A stretch of DNA of 64,000 bases from Mesorhizobium wenxiniae (GTDB lineage: Bacteria; Pseudomonadota; Alphaproteobacteria; Rhizobiales; Rhizobiaceae): positions 434,001 to 498,000 of the forward strand of contig NZ_NPKH01000020.1 in assembly GCF_002284535.1 (NCBI RefSeq). Direction: 5' to 3'. The notes beneath the pieces were generated by a model, which saw nothing but the letters and a program-made list of their open reading frames with translations, searched no databases and was not told the origin of the DNA. The position numbers and the translations under genes are program-made. Below are positions 35,181 to 44,908 of this stretch, piece after piece. Position 1 is the first letter of the stretch; each line of letters starts with the position of its first letter.

Positions 35181-35302
35181 TGCAATAACGCTTCGGCATT
35201 TGCTCCGGCAAGAAACGTGAGCGATTGTCGGCAGCACGTTTGTTCTTGGTTTGTGCCGGCAGCAGTGCTATGAGTTGTTTACGGTGCCTATTCGCGCCAA
35301 CG

Positions 35303-35325
35303 ACCCGCGGCCGAGGCGGGTTTTC
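35303..35325 (+). terminator. Rho-independent terminator, possibly ending a small RNA
   Basis: The stem ACCCGC (35303-35308) pairs with GCGGGT (35316-35321) around a seven-base loop and is followed by a T-rich tail (TTTTCGTTT). It lies about 120 bases after the DUF6064-type gene. It could end that transcript, or a short RNA encoded at about 35200-35325, where no protein frame is evident. Confidence 0.55.
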
Positions 35326-35425
35326 GTTTCAGGTTCGGCGCCCTCCTTCACAGGGATCCAAATCCATCTCTGACGGCGTGGCAGGATTCCTGGCGTGGCG
35401 ACCAGCAGGACCGACTGTCGCGCTC

Positions 35426-36070
35426 TCAGCGCGCCGCCCACACCAGGCCGCGGCGACGAAATATCGTTCGCATCTGCGGCACCGCGAACTCCCTGACGGC
35501 ATGTCCGAGTGCCGAATAGAACACCCTTCCCTTGCCGTGCCGGCGCTTCCAGACGACCGGCATGACCACGCCTTCTATCCAGGACGCGTGCTCGCCGGAG
35601 AAGGTGGTGGTCGCCAGCACCTCATTCGATGGATCCACATGCATGTAGTACTGCTCGGAGCGGTACGGGAAATCATCGATGCCGTTCATGATCGGATCGT
35701 CGCGCCTGATGATGTCGACCCGGTAGTCGATGATGTTGCCTGGGTGGGCCACCCACTGACCGCCGCACATGAACTGGTATTCCGTGGCTTCACGAAAGGC
35801 ATCGCACATGCCGCCGTGATAGCCGCCAAGGCCGACACCGCCCTCGACTGCCTTTGTCAGGTTGAACTCCTCGTTCTTCGCAAGCTTGGCCATCGTGTAG
35901 ATCGGGACGATCAGGCTCAGATCGGCGATCGCCGGGTCGGCGAATATCTCCGTCGTGGTTTCGACGCGCACGCCAAACCCTTCCTCCTCGAGCATCGCCT
36001 TGACGACGCGCGCACCTTCTTCCGGCTCGTGTCCATCCCAGCCGCCCCATACGATCAGCGCTTGCCGCAT
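35426..36070 (-). CDS. ThuA domain protein
   Basis: A 214-residue protein of the ThuA/glutamine-amidotransferase-like fold, associated with sugar (trehalose-type) utilisation. Motifs VWGGWDGHEPEEGARV at the N-terminus and GGVGLGGYHGGMCDAFRE in the middle fit the family, as does FYSALGHAVREF near the C-terminus. ATG 36070 is preferred because GGAGAAG precedes it. It is a free-standing gene without neighbouring sugar transporters. Related proteins are trehalose or keto-sugar metabolism enzymes. Confidence 0.85.
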   Translation of the reverse strand: MRQALIVWGGWDGHEPEEGARVVKAMLEEEGFGVRVETTTEIFADPAIADLSLIVPIYTMAKLAKNEEFNLTKAVEGGVGLGGYHGGMCDAFREATEYQFMCGGQWVAHPGNIIDYRVDIIRRDDPIMNGIDDFPYRSEQYYMHVDPSNEVLATTTFSGEHASWIEGVVMPVVWKRRHGKGRVFYSALGHAVREFAVPQMRTIFRRRGLVWAAR

Positions 36071-36338
36071 ATTCTTCTCCGTCAGTTGGTGCATGAAGAC
36101 TGACAGCAAGATGATCTATGAAACAAGGGCCGTACGAAATTAGTGGTGACGGGTTTGAATTTGGCAGTTTGCACGGCACAGCCCCAACGCCGCGGTAGAC
36201 GGCCACGGTTCAGTGGATTGCCGCATTCTTTTGCGTGGCGCGGGTCAGGTTGGCGACGCTCATGGCACCGATGCCAACAGCGCAAAAGCCGTGCTTGATG
36301 CCGATAGGCTCGGCACTGCAAGGGTGGTGATCTGCCCC

Positions 36339-36674
36339 TTAGAACCACCGCCGCTCAGGTTCGGAACTCTTTGCAATCACAATTCCCAAGACAACACCGA
36401 GCACGCCGCCAAGCATCATCGCCGAAGATATTGTGCCTGGATTCTGCTGGACAGTTTCAGTCACGGTGTGCGCCTGGCTACGCAATTGCCGGGCTGCGCG
36501 CGAGGCCCGTTCGGCGGCGCTGTCGTACCAGCCCTCTGCCTCCTCGGCGCGGTCGGAAAGGGTCCGATTTATTTTCGTGATCTCGCGGCGAAGCTCAGCG
36601 ATCTGCTTCTTCATCGCCTCCTGGGCTTCGTTTGCCGCCTTTGAGGCGCCTGCGTTGTTAGGGGTTTCGGCCAT
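36339..36674 (-). CDS. ElaB/YqjD/DUF883-like membrane-anchored protein
   Basis: A 111-residue protein. A charged helical N-terminal half (MKKQIAELRREITKINRTLS) is followed by a single C-terminal membrane segment (ISSAMMLGGVLGVVLGIVIA). This is the ElaB/YqjD layout, in which the protein anchors ribosomes or other partners to the membrane in stationary phase. The start at 36674 has a GGGAGAG ribosome binding site; a longer frame upstream is not supported. An EcfG-type promoter lies 31 bases upstream, in line with the stress-induced character of the family. Confidence 0.85.
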   Translation of the reverse strand: MAETPNNAGASKAANEAQEAMKKQIAELRREITKINRTLSDRAEEAEGWYDSAAERASRAARQLRSQAHTVTETVQQNPGTISSAMMLGGVLGVVLGIVIAKSSEPERRWF

Positions 36675-36704
36675 TGGATCTCTCCCTTTGGTATCAGACA
36701 GGGG

Positions 36705-36729
36705 AACGGTCGCAGGCGCGCAGGGTTCC
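36705..36729 (-). promoter_or_regulatory. EcfG/RpoE2-type promoter, GGAAC-N17-GTT
   Basis: Minus-strand GGAAC (36725-36729) and GTT (36705-36707), 31 bases before the DUF883 gene start. Confidence 0.68.
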
Positions 36730-36762
36730 TTGTCTTGGATAACAGCACCGTTGATTGCGCTA

Positions 36763-37930
36763 TCAAGCATTCCCCTGCACGCGCGTGTGGCGAGCGATGA
36801 TCCTCTCCTCGTCGGTCGCGACGACGCGTATTTCGACCTTGCTGTCCGATCGGCTTATGATCTCGGCATGAGAGCCATTGGATGGCTCGTCGATCGCCAC
36901 GCCAAGCCAATGAAGCCTTTCGCATATCGCCTTGCGGACCGGCGCTGAGCGCTCGCCAATGCCGGCGGTGAACACGAGGCATTCGAGGCCGCCCAACGTG
37001 TTGGCGAGTGCGGCAACTTCCCTTGCGGCCCGGAAAGCAAAAAGATCTACCGCTTCGCGGGCGTGGGGATCGTCGCTCGCTTGCAGCGTGCGCATGTCGC
37101 CCGAGATGCCGGATATTCCGAGCAGCCCGGATTCCTCATAGAGCATGTGCTGCAGAGCCTCCCCCGCGATACCTCTCTCCAGGATGAAGTACAAAAGCAC
37201 GCCCGGATCGATGGCGCCGCAACGCGTGCCCATGACCAGGCCGTCGAGCGCGGAAAAGCCCATCGTCGTATCGACGCTTCTTCCGTCGCGCATGGCGCAC
37301 AGGCTCGCTCCGTTGCCGAGATGGGCGACGATCGTCCGCTTCGCCGCAAGACCGGGCGCTATCTCCTTGAGCCGCCCGGCGATGTATTCGTAGGAAAGAC
37401 CATGAAACCCGTAGCGGCGGATTCCGTCCTCATCAAATCTACGCGGCAGCGCGAAACGGCTCACGATCGGATCGATCGTCTGATGGAAGGCTGTGTCGAA
37501 ACATCCGACCTGCGGCAGATCCGGCCGCAGCGCCGCAAGTGTGCGGATCGGCGCGAGACTGCGAGGCTGATGCAGCGGAGCAAGCGGCGTCAGCCTGTCC
37601 AACGCCTCGATCACGTGAGGCGTCAGGCGGACGGGTTCGACGAAGTCGCGCCCGCCATGCACGATGCGGTGTCCGGCGGAGACCAGTTTTCTGCCGCCAA
37701 GTTCGCTCTCGATCCAGTCGAGCAACGCGTCGATGCCCGCATTGCGCGCGTCTCCAGCAAGCGGCCGATCACACTGCACTGTTCCATCGGCCGCTTTCAC
37801 GCTGAGCCTCGGCGCATTGCCCAGGTCCAGCGTACCACGCGAGACGAGTTGCAGTTCTGCCGACGGTTCAATATAGTCCGAACTTGATACTGGAGGAGCC
37901 GGCGTTCAGTGCAAGAATTGCGTGTCGCAT
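36763..37930 (-). pseudogene. ackA: Acetate kinase gene with a frameshift near its 5' end
   Basis: Acetate/propionate family kinase (acetyl phosphate plus ADP to acetate plus ATP). From ATG 37930 the first frame gives [20 protein letters not shown], the canonical N-terminus with NAGSSSIKF, then hits TGA at 37868-37870. Removing one T of the pair at 37870-37871 continues the protein as EPSAELQLVSRGTLDLGNAP and on to the end (345 residues after the usual internal start). Later motifs VAHLGNGASLCA and FTAGIGERSAPVRK are intact. It lies one base from the phosphoketolase gene (TGATG), so the two are coupled. Either a sequencing error or a real mutation; translation from internal starts would give an incomplete, probably inactive enzyme. 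Confidence 0.85.
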
Positions 37931-40341
37931 CAACCGGCAACCTTCGTCGCACTGTTATCAGGCCAGTTCCACTTCTGAATCTCGGGCATGTCTTCGCCGT
38001 ACTCGCGGACATAAGCCTTGTGTTCCGCAAGCTTCCCGTGAAGTTCGGCGGCAAGATTTTTCGCCCGTTCGGCGAGACCTGGCACGCGTTCGATCGCGGC
38101 GAGCGCCAGGTGAAAACGGTCAAGTTCATTGAGCACGACCATGTCGAACGGCGTGGTGGTGGTGCCTTCCTCGCGAAAACCGTGCACGTGCATGTTGTCA
38201 TGGTTGGCGCGTCGGTAGGTCAGCCGGTGGATGAGGTAGGGATAGCCGTGATAGGCGAAGATGACCGGCCTGGTTTTCGTGAACAGCGCGTCGAAATCCT
38301 CATCGGCAAGGCCATGCGGATGCTTTGAATTCGACTGCAGCGTCATCAGGTCGACCACATTGACGACGCGAACCTTCAGGTCTGGAAGCGCCGAACGCAA
38401 AATGTCGGTGGCAGCGAGCGTCTCCAGTGTCGGCACGTCGCCGGCGCAGGCCATCACCACATCCGGATCCTCGCCCTTGGCAACCGTTCCGGCCCATTCC
38501 CAGATCCCCGCCCCCGCCCTGCAGTGGGTTTCTGCGTCTTCGACAGACAGCCATTGCGGCGCCGGCTGCTTGCCGGCGGTGATGACGTTGATGCGGTTGT
38601 AGGTTCTCAGGCAATGGTCGGTGATCCAGAGCAGCGTGTTGGCATCCGGCGGGAAATAGAGCCTGACGGTATCGGCCTTCTTGTTGGCGACAAAATCGGC
38701 AAAGCCCGGATCCTGGTGACTGAAGCCGTTGTGATCCTGCCGCCAGACATGAGAGGTCAGCAGGTAATTGAGTGAAGCGATCGGCTTGCGCCAGGCAAGC
38801 TCGCGGGATGTCTTCAGCCATTTCGCATGCTGGTTGACCATGGAATCGACGATGTGGATGAACGCCTCGTAACAGGAAAACAGGCCATGCCGGCCGGTCA
38901 GCAGATAGCCTTCCAGCCAACCCTGGCAGAGATGCTCGCTGAGCACTTCCATGAGACGGCCGTCACGCGAGAGCTGGACGTCGTAGGGCTCGATCCGCTG
39001 CGTCCAGACCCGGTCCGTAACCTCGAAGACGTCGTCAAGGCGGTTGGAGGACGTCTCATCCGGCCCCATCAGCCGGAAATTTCTGGCCTCCGCATTCAGG
39101 CGTATGACGTCGCGGAGATAGCTTCCGAGAACCCGCGTCGCCTCGGCTGTGGCACCTCCCGGACGCCGCACGTCGAGCGCCAGGCTTTTCCAATCGGGAA
39201 GCACGAGGTCGCGCTTCAGCAATCCGCCATTGGCATAGGGGCTTGCGCCCATGCGCTTTGACCCGGTTGGCGCAAGCGCCGCCAACTCTGGAAGCAGATG
39301 CCCGCTGTTGTCGAACAGCTTTTCCGGCTCGTAGCTCCGCATCCAGTCTTCGAGGATCTTGCGGTGCGCCTCGTTGCCGCGCGCGTTCGACACCGGAACT
39401 TGATGCGAGCGCCAGAAATCCTCGACCTTCTTGCCGTCGACCTCCTTCGGTCCGGTCCACCCCTTCGGGCTACGCAGCACGATCATCGGCCACAGCGGAC
39501 GCTCTCCCTGCCAGCCCGACGCTCGGGCGCGCTTCTGGATGGAGCGGATTCTGTCCAGCGCGGTGTCCAACTTCGTGGCCATCAACCGATGCATGGGAAT
39601 CGGCTCGTGTCCTTCGACGAAAAGTGGTTCGTAGCCATAGCCGGCGAACAGGCTCCGCAATTCCACGTCATCCATGCGGGCAAGGATCGTCGGGTTGGCG
39701 ATCTTGTAGCCGTTGAGATGCAGGATCGGCAGCACGGCGCCGTCGGATGCCGGATTGAGGAACTTGTTGGAGTGCCATGCCGCCGCGAGCGGACCGGTCT
39801 CCGCTTCACCGTCGCCGACGACGCAGGCGACCACCAGATCAGGATTGTCGAAGGCCGCGCCGAAGGCATGGACCAGCGCATATCCCAGTTCTCCGCCTTC
39901 ATGGATCGAGCCGGGCGTTTCCGGAGCAGCGTGGCTCGGCACTCCACCGGGGAAGGAGAATTGCCGGAAGAGTTTCCTCAGGCCGTCTTCGCCCTGGCCG
40001 ATCTCAGGATAGATCTCGCTGTAGGTGCCCTCAAGCCACGTGTTCGCCACCATCGCCGGGCCGCCATGACCTGGGCCGCAGATAAACAGAACGTCGAGAC
40101 CGCGTTCCCGGAGAACGCGGTTCAGGTGGACGTAGATGAAGTTGAGGCCAGGTGTCGTGCCCCAATGGCCGAGCAGCCGCGGCTTGACGTGTTCGGCTTT
40201 CAGGGGCTCGCGCAGCAGCGGATTGTCCATCAGATAGATCTGGCCAACCGAAATATAGTTCGCGGCCCGCCAATAACGGTCCATGAGATCGACCTGATAA
40301 AGGCCTGTTGTGGTCGCAGCTCTCTGAGCCTCGTCGTTCAT
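37930..40341 (-). CDS. xfp: Phosphoketolase
   Basis: An 803-residue thiamin-diphosphate enzyme that splits xylulose 5-phosphate and/or fructose 6-phosphate to acetyl phosphate. Length and domain order are normal. Diagnostic segments include [20 protein letters not shown] near 85-105, [20 protein letters not shown] near 118-138 and the TPP-binding GDGEAETGP. The start at 40341 (MNDEAQRA) is preferred because GGAGAC lies upstream. Acetyl phosphate is then handled by acetate kinase in the same operon, giving the usual xfp-ackA pair. The pathway links sugar phosphates to acetate. Confidence 0.95.
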   Translation of the reverse strand: MNDEAQRAATTTGLYQVDLMDRYWRAANYISVGQIYLMDNPLLREPLKAEHVKPRLLGHWGTTPGLNFIYVHLNRVLRERGLDVLFICGPGHGGPAMVANTWLEGTYSEIYPEIGQGEDGLRKLFRQFSFPGGVPSHAAPETPGSIHEGGELGYALVHAFGAAFDNPDLVVACVVGDGEAETGPLAAAWHSNKFLNPASDGAVLPILHLNGYKIANPTILARMDDVELRSLFAGYGYEPLFVEGHEPIPMHRLMATKLDTALDRIRSIQKRARASGWQGERPLWPMIVLRSPKGWTGPKEVDGKKVEDFWRSHQVPVSNARGNEAHRKILEDWMRSYEPEKLFDNSGHLLPELAALAPTGSKRMGASPYANGGLLKRDLVLPDWKSLALDVRRPGGATAEATRVLGSYLRDVIRLNAEARNFRLMGPDETSSNRLDDVFEVTDRVWTQRIEPYDVQLSRDGRLMEVLSEHLCQGWLEGYLLTGRHGLFSCYEAFIHIVDSMVNQHAKWLKTSRELAWRKPIASLNYLLTSHVWRQDHNGFSHQDPGFADFVANKKADTVRLYFPPDANTLLWITDHCLRTYNRINVITAGKQPAPQWLSVEDAETHCRAGAGIWEWAGTVAKGEDPDVVMACAGDVPTLETLAATDILRSALPDLKVRVVNVVDLMTLQSNSKHPHGLADEDFDALFTKTRPVIFAYHGYPYLIHRLTYRRANHDNMHVHGFREEGTTTTPFDMVVLNELDRFHLALAAIERVPGLAERAKNLAAELHGKLAEHKAYVREYGEDMPEIQKWNWPDNSATKVAG

Positions 40342-40463
40342 GGAAAAGTCTCCAGATGCATTCGCCCGTCGATATCTGGAGTGAGATCGCCTCGGAGAAA
40401 GGATTTTCACGGAAATAAGTTCGGCCGGAGCCGCCATCCGCGCCTGCCAATCGCTCTTTTGCA

Positions 40464-40488
40464 GGAACCTGGAAGCTCGCCAACGGTT
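40464..40488 (+). promoter_or_regulatory. EcfG/RpoE2-type promoter, GGAAC-N17-GTT
   Basis: GGAAC at 40464-40468 and GTT at 40486-40488, 118 bases upstream of the methyltransferase-esterase fusion gene and on the far side of the divergent xfp promoter. Confidence 0.65.
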
Positions 40489-40605
40489 AAGGAGACGAGC
40501 CGCCGAAATGAGATCAAGCGCTGCCGAGCAGAGTGCACGCCGATCGAGGGATTGTCGCCGGGGAGCCGTTAGGCACGATTGGGGGGCCCGAAAGAGGAGC
40601 AAAGG

Positions 40606-42597
40606 ATGCTCGATCTTCCCGATGCACGCGACCGAATGGTCGAAGTCCAGCTCAGCCGCCGTGGCATCCATGACCGCGAGGTGCTGGAAGCGATGCGTGA
40701 GGTTCCACGCGAGGCTTTCGTCGCGCCCGGCTTTGAAGAATTCGCCTACGAGGATGGGCCGCTGCCGATCGCCGAGGGTCAGACGATATCGCAGCCCTAC
40801 ATCGTCGCCTTGATGATCGAGATGGCAGAGATCGGACCGGGCGACCATGTCCTGGAGGTTGGCACCGGCTCAGGGTACGCGGCTGCCGTGATGAGCCGGA
40901 TCGTCGAACGCGTCTACACGATCGAACGCCACGCCGGGTTGGCCGAAACGGCGAGACAGCGGTTCGAAGAGCTTGGCTATGACAATATCGAAGTCCGCAC
41001 CGGCGATGGCACCAAAGGCTGGCCCGACGCAGCGCCCTTCGACGCCATTCTTGTCGCCGCCGGCGGACCCGGTGCGCCGCTTGCCCTTCAGGAACAGCTC
41101 GACGTCGGCGGCAGGCTCGTCATCCCGGTCGGCGACGAACCGCATGATCAGCGCCTTCTCAAGGTCACCCGGACTGGCGCTGCAACTTACAGCGAGGAGG
41201 ATTTCGGCGGCGTGCGGTTTGTCCCGCTCATCGGCGAGCAGGGCTGGCCCGAGAGCGGCAGCCGTACCGCGGATCGTCGGTCCGGACCCGCACGCACGCG
41301 CAGCCTGCCGGAGATGATCGCGGCAGCGGCCGAACCGCTGCCGGATTTCGACGATCCGGCGTTCGGCGAATTGTTCGACCGGTTTGGCGACCGGCGCGTC
41401 GTCCTGCTTGGTGAAGCGAGCCACGGTACGTCGGAGTTCTACCGGGCTCGTGCGGCGACCACCCGCAGGCTTATCGAGAAGCACGGCTTCACCATCGTCG
41501 CGGTCGAAGCCGACTGGCCTGACGCAGCGGCGATTGACCGCCACGTCCGTCATCGGCCGTCGCGGGCTGACGCCGATCCGCCGTTCCAGCGGTTTCCCAC
41601 CTGGATGTGGCGCAACACCGACGTTGCCGCGTTTGTCGACTGGATGCGACAACACAATGAGCGGATTAGGATATCGTCCCGGCTGGCGGGCTTCTATGGC
41701 CTCGACATCTACAATATGAGCGGATCGATCGGCGCGGTTCTGCAATATCTCGATCGGGTCGATCCGCAGGCAGCAAAGATCGCGCGTGAACGCTATGGCT
41801 GCCTGACGCCTTGGCAACACGAACCATCCACCTACGGCCGTGTCGCGCTCACATCGGGTTACGAGAAATGCGAGCAGGCCGTGCTTGAACAATGCCGCGA
41901 ACTGCTTGCCAAGCAGCTCGACTATGCGCAGCAGGACGGCGTTGATTTTCTGGATGCCACCCAGAATGCCCGGCTGATCGCTTCCGCGGAACGCTACTAT
42001 CGGATCATGTACTATGGCGGCGCGCAGTCCTGGAACCTGCGCGACACCCATATGTTCGAGACACTCGAGCATCTGCTGGAAGCCCGCGGGCCGAACGCCA
42101 AGGCGGTCGTGTGGGCGCACAACTCCCACATCGGAGATGCACGCTATACCGAAATGGGGATTGTCAGGGACGAAGTAAACATCGGCCAGCTCTGCCGCCA
42201 GCGTTTCGGCGACGAGGCGGCCTTGATTGGGCTCAGTACGCATTCCGGGACAGTGGCCGCGGCCTCCGACTGGGACAGCGAGATGGAAATCAAGCGGGTG
42301 CGGCCCTCGCATAGCGATAGCTTCGAGCGGCTTTGCCATGATTGCGGCGTCTCGCGTTTCCTGCTCGACATCAAGCGCGACGACGATCTTCGCGAGCGGC
42401 TTCTGGAGCGCCGGCTGGAGCGCTTCATCGGCGTGATCTATCGGCCGGAAACCGAACTGCGTAGCCATTACGCGGCTGCCTTTCTTGCCCAGCAGTTTGA
42501 CGCCTTCGTCTGGTTTGACGAAACCGTCGCGGTGACGCCGCTTGGGCCGGAGCATATGGGAGCGGGCGTTCCCGACACCTATCCGTTCGGACTTTAG
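40606..42597 (+). CDS. Protein-L-isoaspartate O-methyltransferase fused to an erythromycin esterase-like domain
   Basis: A 663-residue fusion. Residues 1-215 form a Pcm-type methyltransferase that marks damaged isoaspartyl residues for repair: [16 protein letters not shown] near 58-73 and the SAM motif VLEVGTGSG at 82-90. Residues 235-663 form an erythromycin esterase-like domain: GEASHGTSE at 269-277 holds the family Glu and His, with [10 protein letters not shown] further on. GAGGAG precedes ATG 40606. The second domain's role is probably not antibiotic resistance; members are widespread in soil bacteria. The fusion and its EcfG-type promoter place it in stress or repair functions. Confidence 0.88.
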   Translation: MLDLPDARDRMVEVQLSRRGIHDREVLEAMREVPREAFVAPGFEEFAYEDGPLPIAEGQTISQPYIVALMIEMAEIGPGDHVLEVGTGSGYAAAVMSRIVERVYTIERHAGLAETARQRFEELGYDNIEVRTGDGTKGWPDAAPFDAILVAAGGPGAPLALQEQLDVGGRLVIPVGDEPHDQRLLKVTRTGAATYSEEDFGGVRFVPLIGEQGWPESGSRTADRRSGPARTRSLPEMIAAAAEPLPDFDDPAFGELFDRFGDRRVVLLGEASHGTSEFYRARAATTRRLIEKHGFTIVAVEADWPDAAAIDRHVRHRPSRADADPPFQRFPTWMWRNTDVAAFVDWMRQHNERIRISSRLAGFYGLDIYNMSGSIGAVLQYLDRVDPQAAKIARERYGCLTPWQHEPSTYGRVALTSGYEKCEQAVLEQCRELLAKQLDYAQQDGVDFLDATQNARLIASAERYYRIMYYGGAQSWNLRDTHMFETLEHLLEARGPNAKAVVWAHNSHIGDARYTEMGIVRDEVNIGQLCRQRFGDEAALIGLSTHSGTVAAASDWDSEMEIKRVRPSHSDSFERLCHDCGVSRFLLDIKRDDDLRERLLERRLERFIGVIYRPETELRSHYAAAFLAQQFDAFVWFDETVAVTPLGPEHMGAGVPDTYPFGL

Positions 42598-42635
42598 CCC
42601 CTCTCGGACAACGCCGCATCAAGGTGAGTTTCGGC

Positions 42636-42660
42636 GGAACATTCATCGCGCCCTGCTGTT
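42636..42660 (+). promoter_or_regulatory. EcfG/RpoE2-type promoter, GGAAC-N17-GTT
   Basis: GGAAC at 42636-42640 and GTT at 42658-42660, 36 bases upstream of the small protein gene at 42696. Confidence 0.7.
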
Positions 42661-42695
42661 TTCTACAACAAGACCCTTTTCGAAGGAGTTGTGCC

Positions 42696-42902
42696 ATGAG
42701 CGGAACCAAACATCCAAAGTGGAAAAAGCCGAGCGATGCCGATTTGAGGAACAATCCCGGTATCGGGACCTCCAAGGGCACGATCAAGGAAGGCGACGAA
42801 CTCTTACTCGAAGGCGAAAACACGATCGAAGGCGATGTCGAGAACGACACCAACGCCCTTGGCGGGATCAATCCAAGGCAAAAGATGCGGACGAACAAGT
42901 AG
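42696..42902 (+). CDS. Small hydrophilic stress-type protein
   Basis: A 68-residue soluble protein, highly charged, containing NPGIGTSKGTIKEGDELLLE and no hydrophobic segment. AAGGAG sits at perfect spacing before the ATG, and an EcfG-type promoter is only 36 bases upstream. The Gly/Lys/Glu-rich, Cys-free composition is typical of desiccation- or stress-induced small proteins. Family not recognised. Confidence 0.8.
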   Translation: MSGTKHPKWKKPSDADLRNNPGIGTSKGTIKEGDELLLEGENTIEGDVENDTNALGGINPRQKMRTNK

Positions 42903-42998
42903 CGTCGCTGCGTGTTACGAGCCAGGGAGGAGCACATGCGCGCATTTATGATTGTCGCGGCGCGCAGGAGATGTGAAGCAAGCTTCGGAGAGTATCCC

Positions 42999-43262
42999 AT
43001 GACCGATCCTGATCCTGATCCGAACAATCCCGTGCCGATACCGGATAATCCGAATCCTGAGCCTGCCCGGCCGCCTGCTCCGCCGGAAACTCCGCCGGAT
43101 GAGCCTCCGGGCGTTCCTCCGCCTTCGCCCGATCCCGTTCCCAGCCCGCAAAGGCAGCCCGTCGAAATTCCTCCCGAGACACCATCCGAGATTCCGACGA
43201 AACCGACCTTCCCGGGTCCGACGGCCAGAGCATCGGACCCGAGAGTGGAAACCCGGCTGTAG
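42999..43262 (+). CDS. Proline/aspartate-rich small protein
   Basis: An 87-residue protein, starting MTDPDPDPNNPVPIPDNPNP, with Pro in about a third of positions and no hydrophobic segment. The start is supported by GGAGAG upstream; a longer frame upstream is unlikely. It lies 96 bases after the previous gene and may be co-transcribed with it. It looks disordered and resembles the Pro-rich protein at 19362-19547. Confidence 0.7.
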   Translation: MTDPDPDPNNPVPIPDNPNPEPARPPAPPETPPDEPPGVPPPSPDPVPSPQRQPVEIPPETPSEIPTKPTFPGPTARASDPRVETRL

Positions 43263-43294
43263 AACGACGCCGTCGCCGGCCATCCAGGTTCTGG

Positions 43295-44899
43295 TCATTC
43301 CCCGATTTGGCTGGTCGAACGTTCGTTGAGCGTCCCGCCCGTTTGCGCATCGATCGCCGCCAGGCTGACCTCATAGCCCCACAGGGTGCGGATATGGCGG
43401 AGGGTGGCGTCGCGACTGGCCTCCTCCAGCATGATGCCGTTCTTCACCTTGTGCTCCAGCCGCAATTGTCGGTCACCGAGCAGATCAACATCCACCACTT
43501 GGATATCCGGCCGGCTCGCACCGATGTCGTAGCTCTGGGCGAGCCCGGCGCGTATCTTTTCGTAGCCACGCTCATTGTGAATCGACGCGACTTCGTAATG
43601 CGGTTCGCTAGCGGCATCGGCGAGGATAAAGAACCGCCATTTCCGCATCAGGGCGGGGCTCAGATACTGGCGGATGAATGATTCGTCGCGATGGTTCGCC
43701 CACGCGTCGAGCAGGGTTTCGCGCCAATTGCCGTTGCCGGCGATATCGGGGAACCAGTCACGATCCTCGGCGGTCGGCTCAGTCGATATGCGCTGAATGT
43801 CCTGCATCATGTCGAGGCCCAAGGCATAAGGATTGATGCCGGAAAAACGCGGATCGTCGAAGCCTGGCTGAAAGATCACGTTCGAATGGTTGCGCAGGAT
43901 TTCCAGCATCGCGCCTTCATTGATCAGGCCGCGATCGAACAGCATGTTCATGAGTGTGTAGTGCACGAAAGTGGCGCAGCCTTCGTTCATTACCTGCGTT
44001 TGCCGCTGCGGATAGAAGTATTGCGCGACGACGCGGACTATCCTGATGATTTCACGCTGCCAAGGCTCCAGGACCAGGCTGTTTTTTTCCAGGAAGTAGA
44101 GCAGGTTCTCCTCGGGCAGGTTGAGCGTTTTCTTCCGCTCTGCGATGCCGGTGACCGTTTCGTTGGCCTTGGTCCCGTCCTTCGACGGCGGGAGCGTGCG
44201 CCACAGATCGTTGTAGGAACGCTCTTCGTACTCCAGGCGCTCACGAACGCCTTCTCGCTGCCGCTCCGACGAGAGCTTCGGCGGTCGGCGGTATCTGAAC
44301 ACGCCCTGTTCCATCAGCGCGTGGGCAGCATCGAGGATGGCCTCCACCGCGGCGACGCCGTGCCGCTCCTCGCAACGGGCAATGTAACCCTTGGCGAAGT
44401 CCAGATAGCCCAGGATAGCGCTGGCATCCGTCCATTGCCGGAACAGATGATTGTTCTTGAAAAAATGATTGTGGCCAAGCGCTGCATGAGCTGTCACCAG
44501 GGCCTGCAGGGCCATGGTGTTTTCCTCCATCAGGTAGACGATGCAAGGATTGGAATTGATCACCAGTTCATAGGCGAGCCCCCGCCCGCCTTTGCGATAG
44601 AGCAATTCCTGGTAGAGAAAATGCTTGCCGAAGGACCAGTGGCGATACATCAGCGGCATGCCGACCGAGGAATAGGCGTCGAGCATCTGCTGGGACGAGA
44701 TGATCTCCATCTGCACCGGATAGACGTCGAGGTGAAGCTCTTCGATCGCGAGCGCCTCGATCGCCTGGTAGGCGCGCGACAGTGTCTTGAAATCCCAGTC
44801 AGACCCTGAAAAGAGCAATCCTGATTTGCTGGTTTGGCCTGATTTGCTGGTTTGGCCTGATTTGCTGGTTTGGCCGGATTTGCCGGTCTGGTTCGCCAT
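43295..44899 (-). CDS. spoVR: SpoVR family protein
   Basis: A 534-residue SpoVR/YcgB-type protein. The family core starts at about residue 33 (WDFKTLSRAYQAIEALAIEE) and includes ELVINSNPCIVYLMEENTMA and GCATFVHYTLMNMLFDRGL. Before it, four copies of a six-residue KSGQTS-type unit form an unusual N-terminal tail. It is the last gene of the prkA-yeaH-spoVR operon, which is widely conserved and stress-induced in proteobacteria. Biochemical function unknown. GAGGGGA precedes the ATG. Confidence 0.95.
   Translation of the reverse strand: MANQTGKSGQTSKSGQTSKSGQTSKSGLLFSGSDWDFKTLSRAYQAIEALAIEELHLDVYPVQMEIISSQQMLDAYSSVGMPLMYRHWSFGKHFLYQELLYRKGGRGLAYELVINSNPCIVYLMEENTMALQALVTAHAALGHNHFFKNNHLFRQWTDASAILGYLDFAKGYIARCEERHGVAAVEAILDAAHALMEQGVFRYRRPPKLSSERQREGVRERLEYEERSYNDLWRTLPPSKDGTKANETVTGIAERKKTLNLPEENLLYFLEKNSLVLEPWQREIIRIVRVVAQYFYPQRQTQVMNEGCATFVHYTLMNMLFDRGLINEGAMLEILRNHSNVIFQPGFDDPRFSGINPYALGLDMMQDIQRISTEPTAEDRDWFPDIAGNGNWRETLLDAWANHRDESFIRQYLSPALMRKWRFFILADAASEPHYEVASIHNERGYEKIRAGLAQSYDIGASRPDIQVVDVDLLGDRQLRLEHKVKNGIMLEEASRDATLRHIRTLWGYEVSLAAIDAQTGGTLNERSTSQIGE
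44821..44892. repeat. 18-bp tandem repeat in the 5' end of spoVR
   Basis: The unit CTGATTTGCTGGTTTGGC is repeated exactly at 44821-44838, 44839-44856 and 44857-44874; a fourth diverged copy fills 44875-44892. The reading frame is preserved, giving KSGQTS units. Confidence 0.9.
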
Positions 44900-44908
44900 C
44901 GGCTCCCC

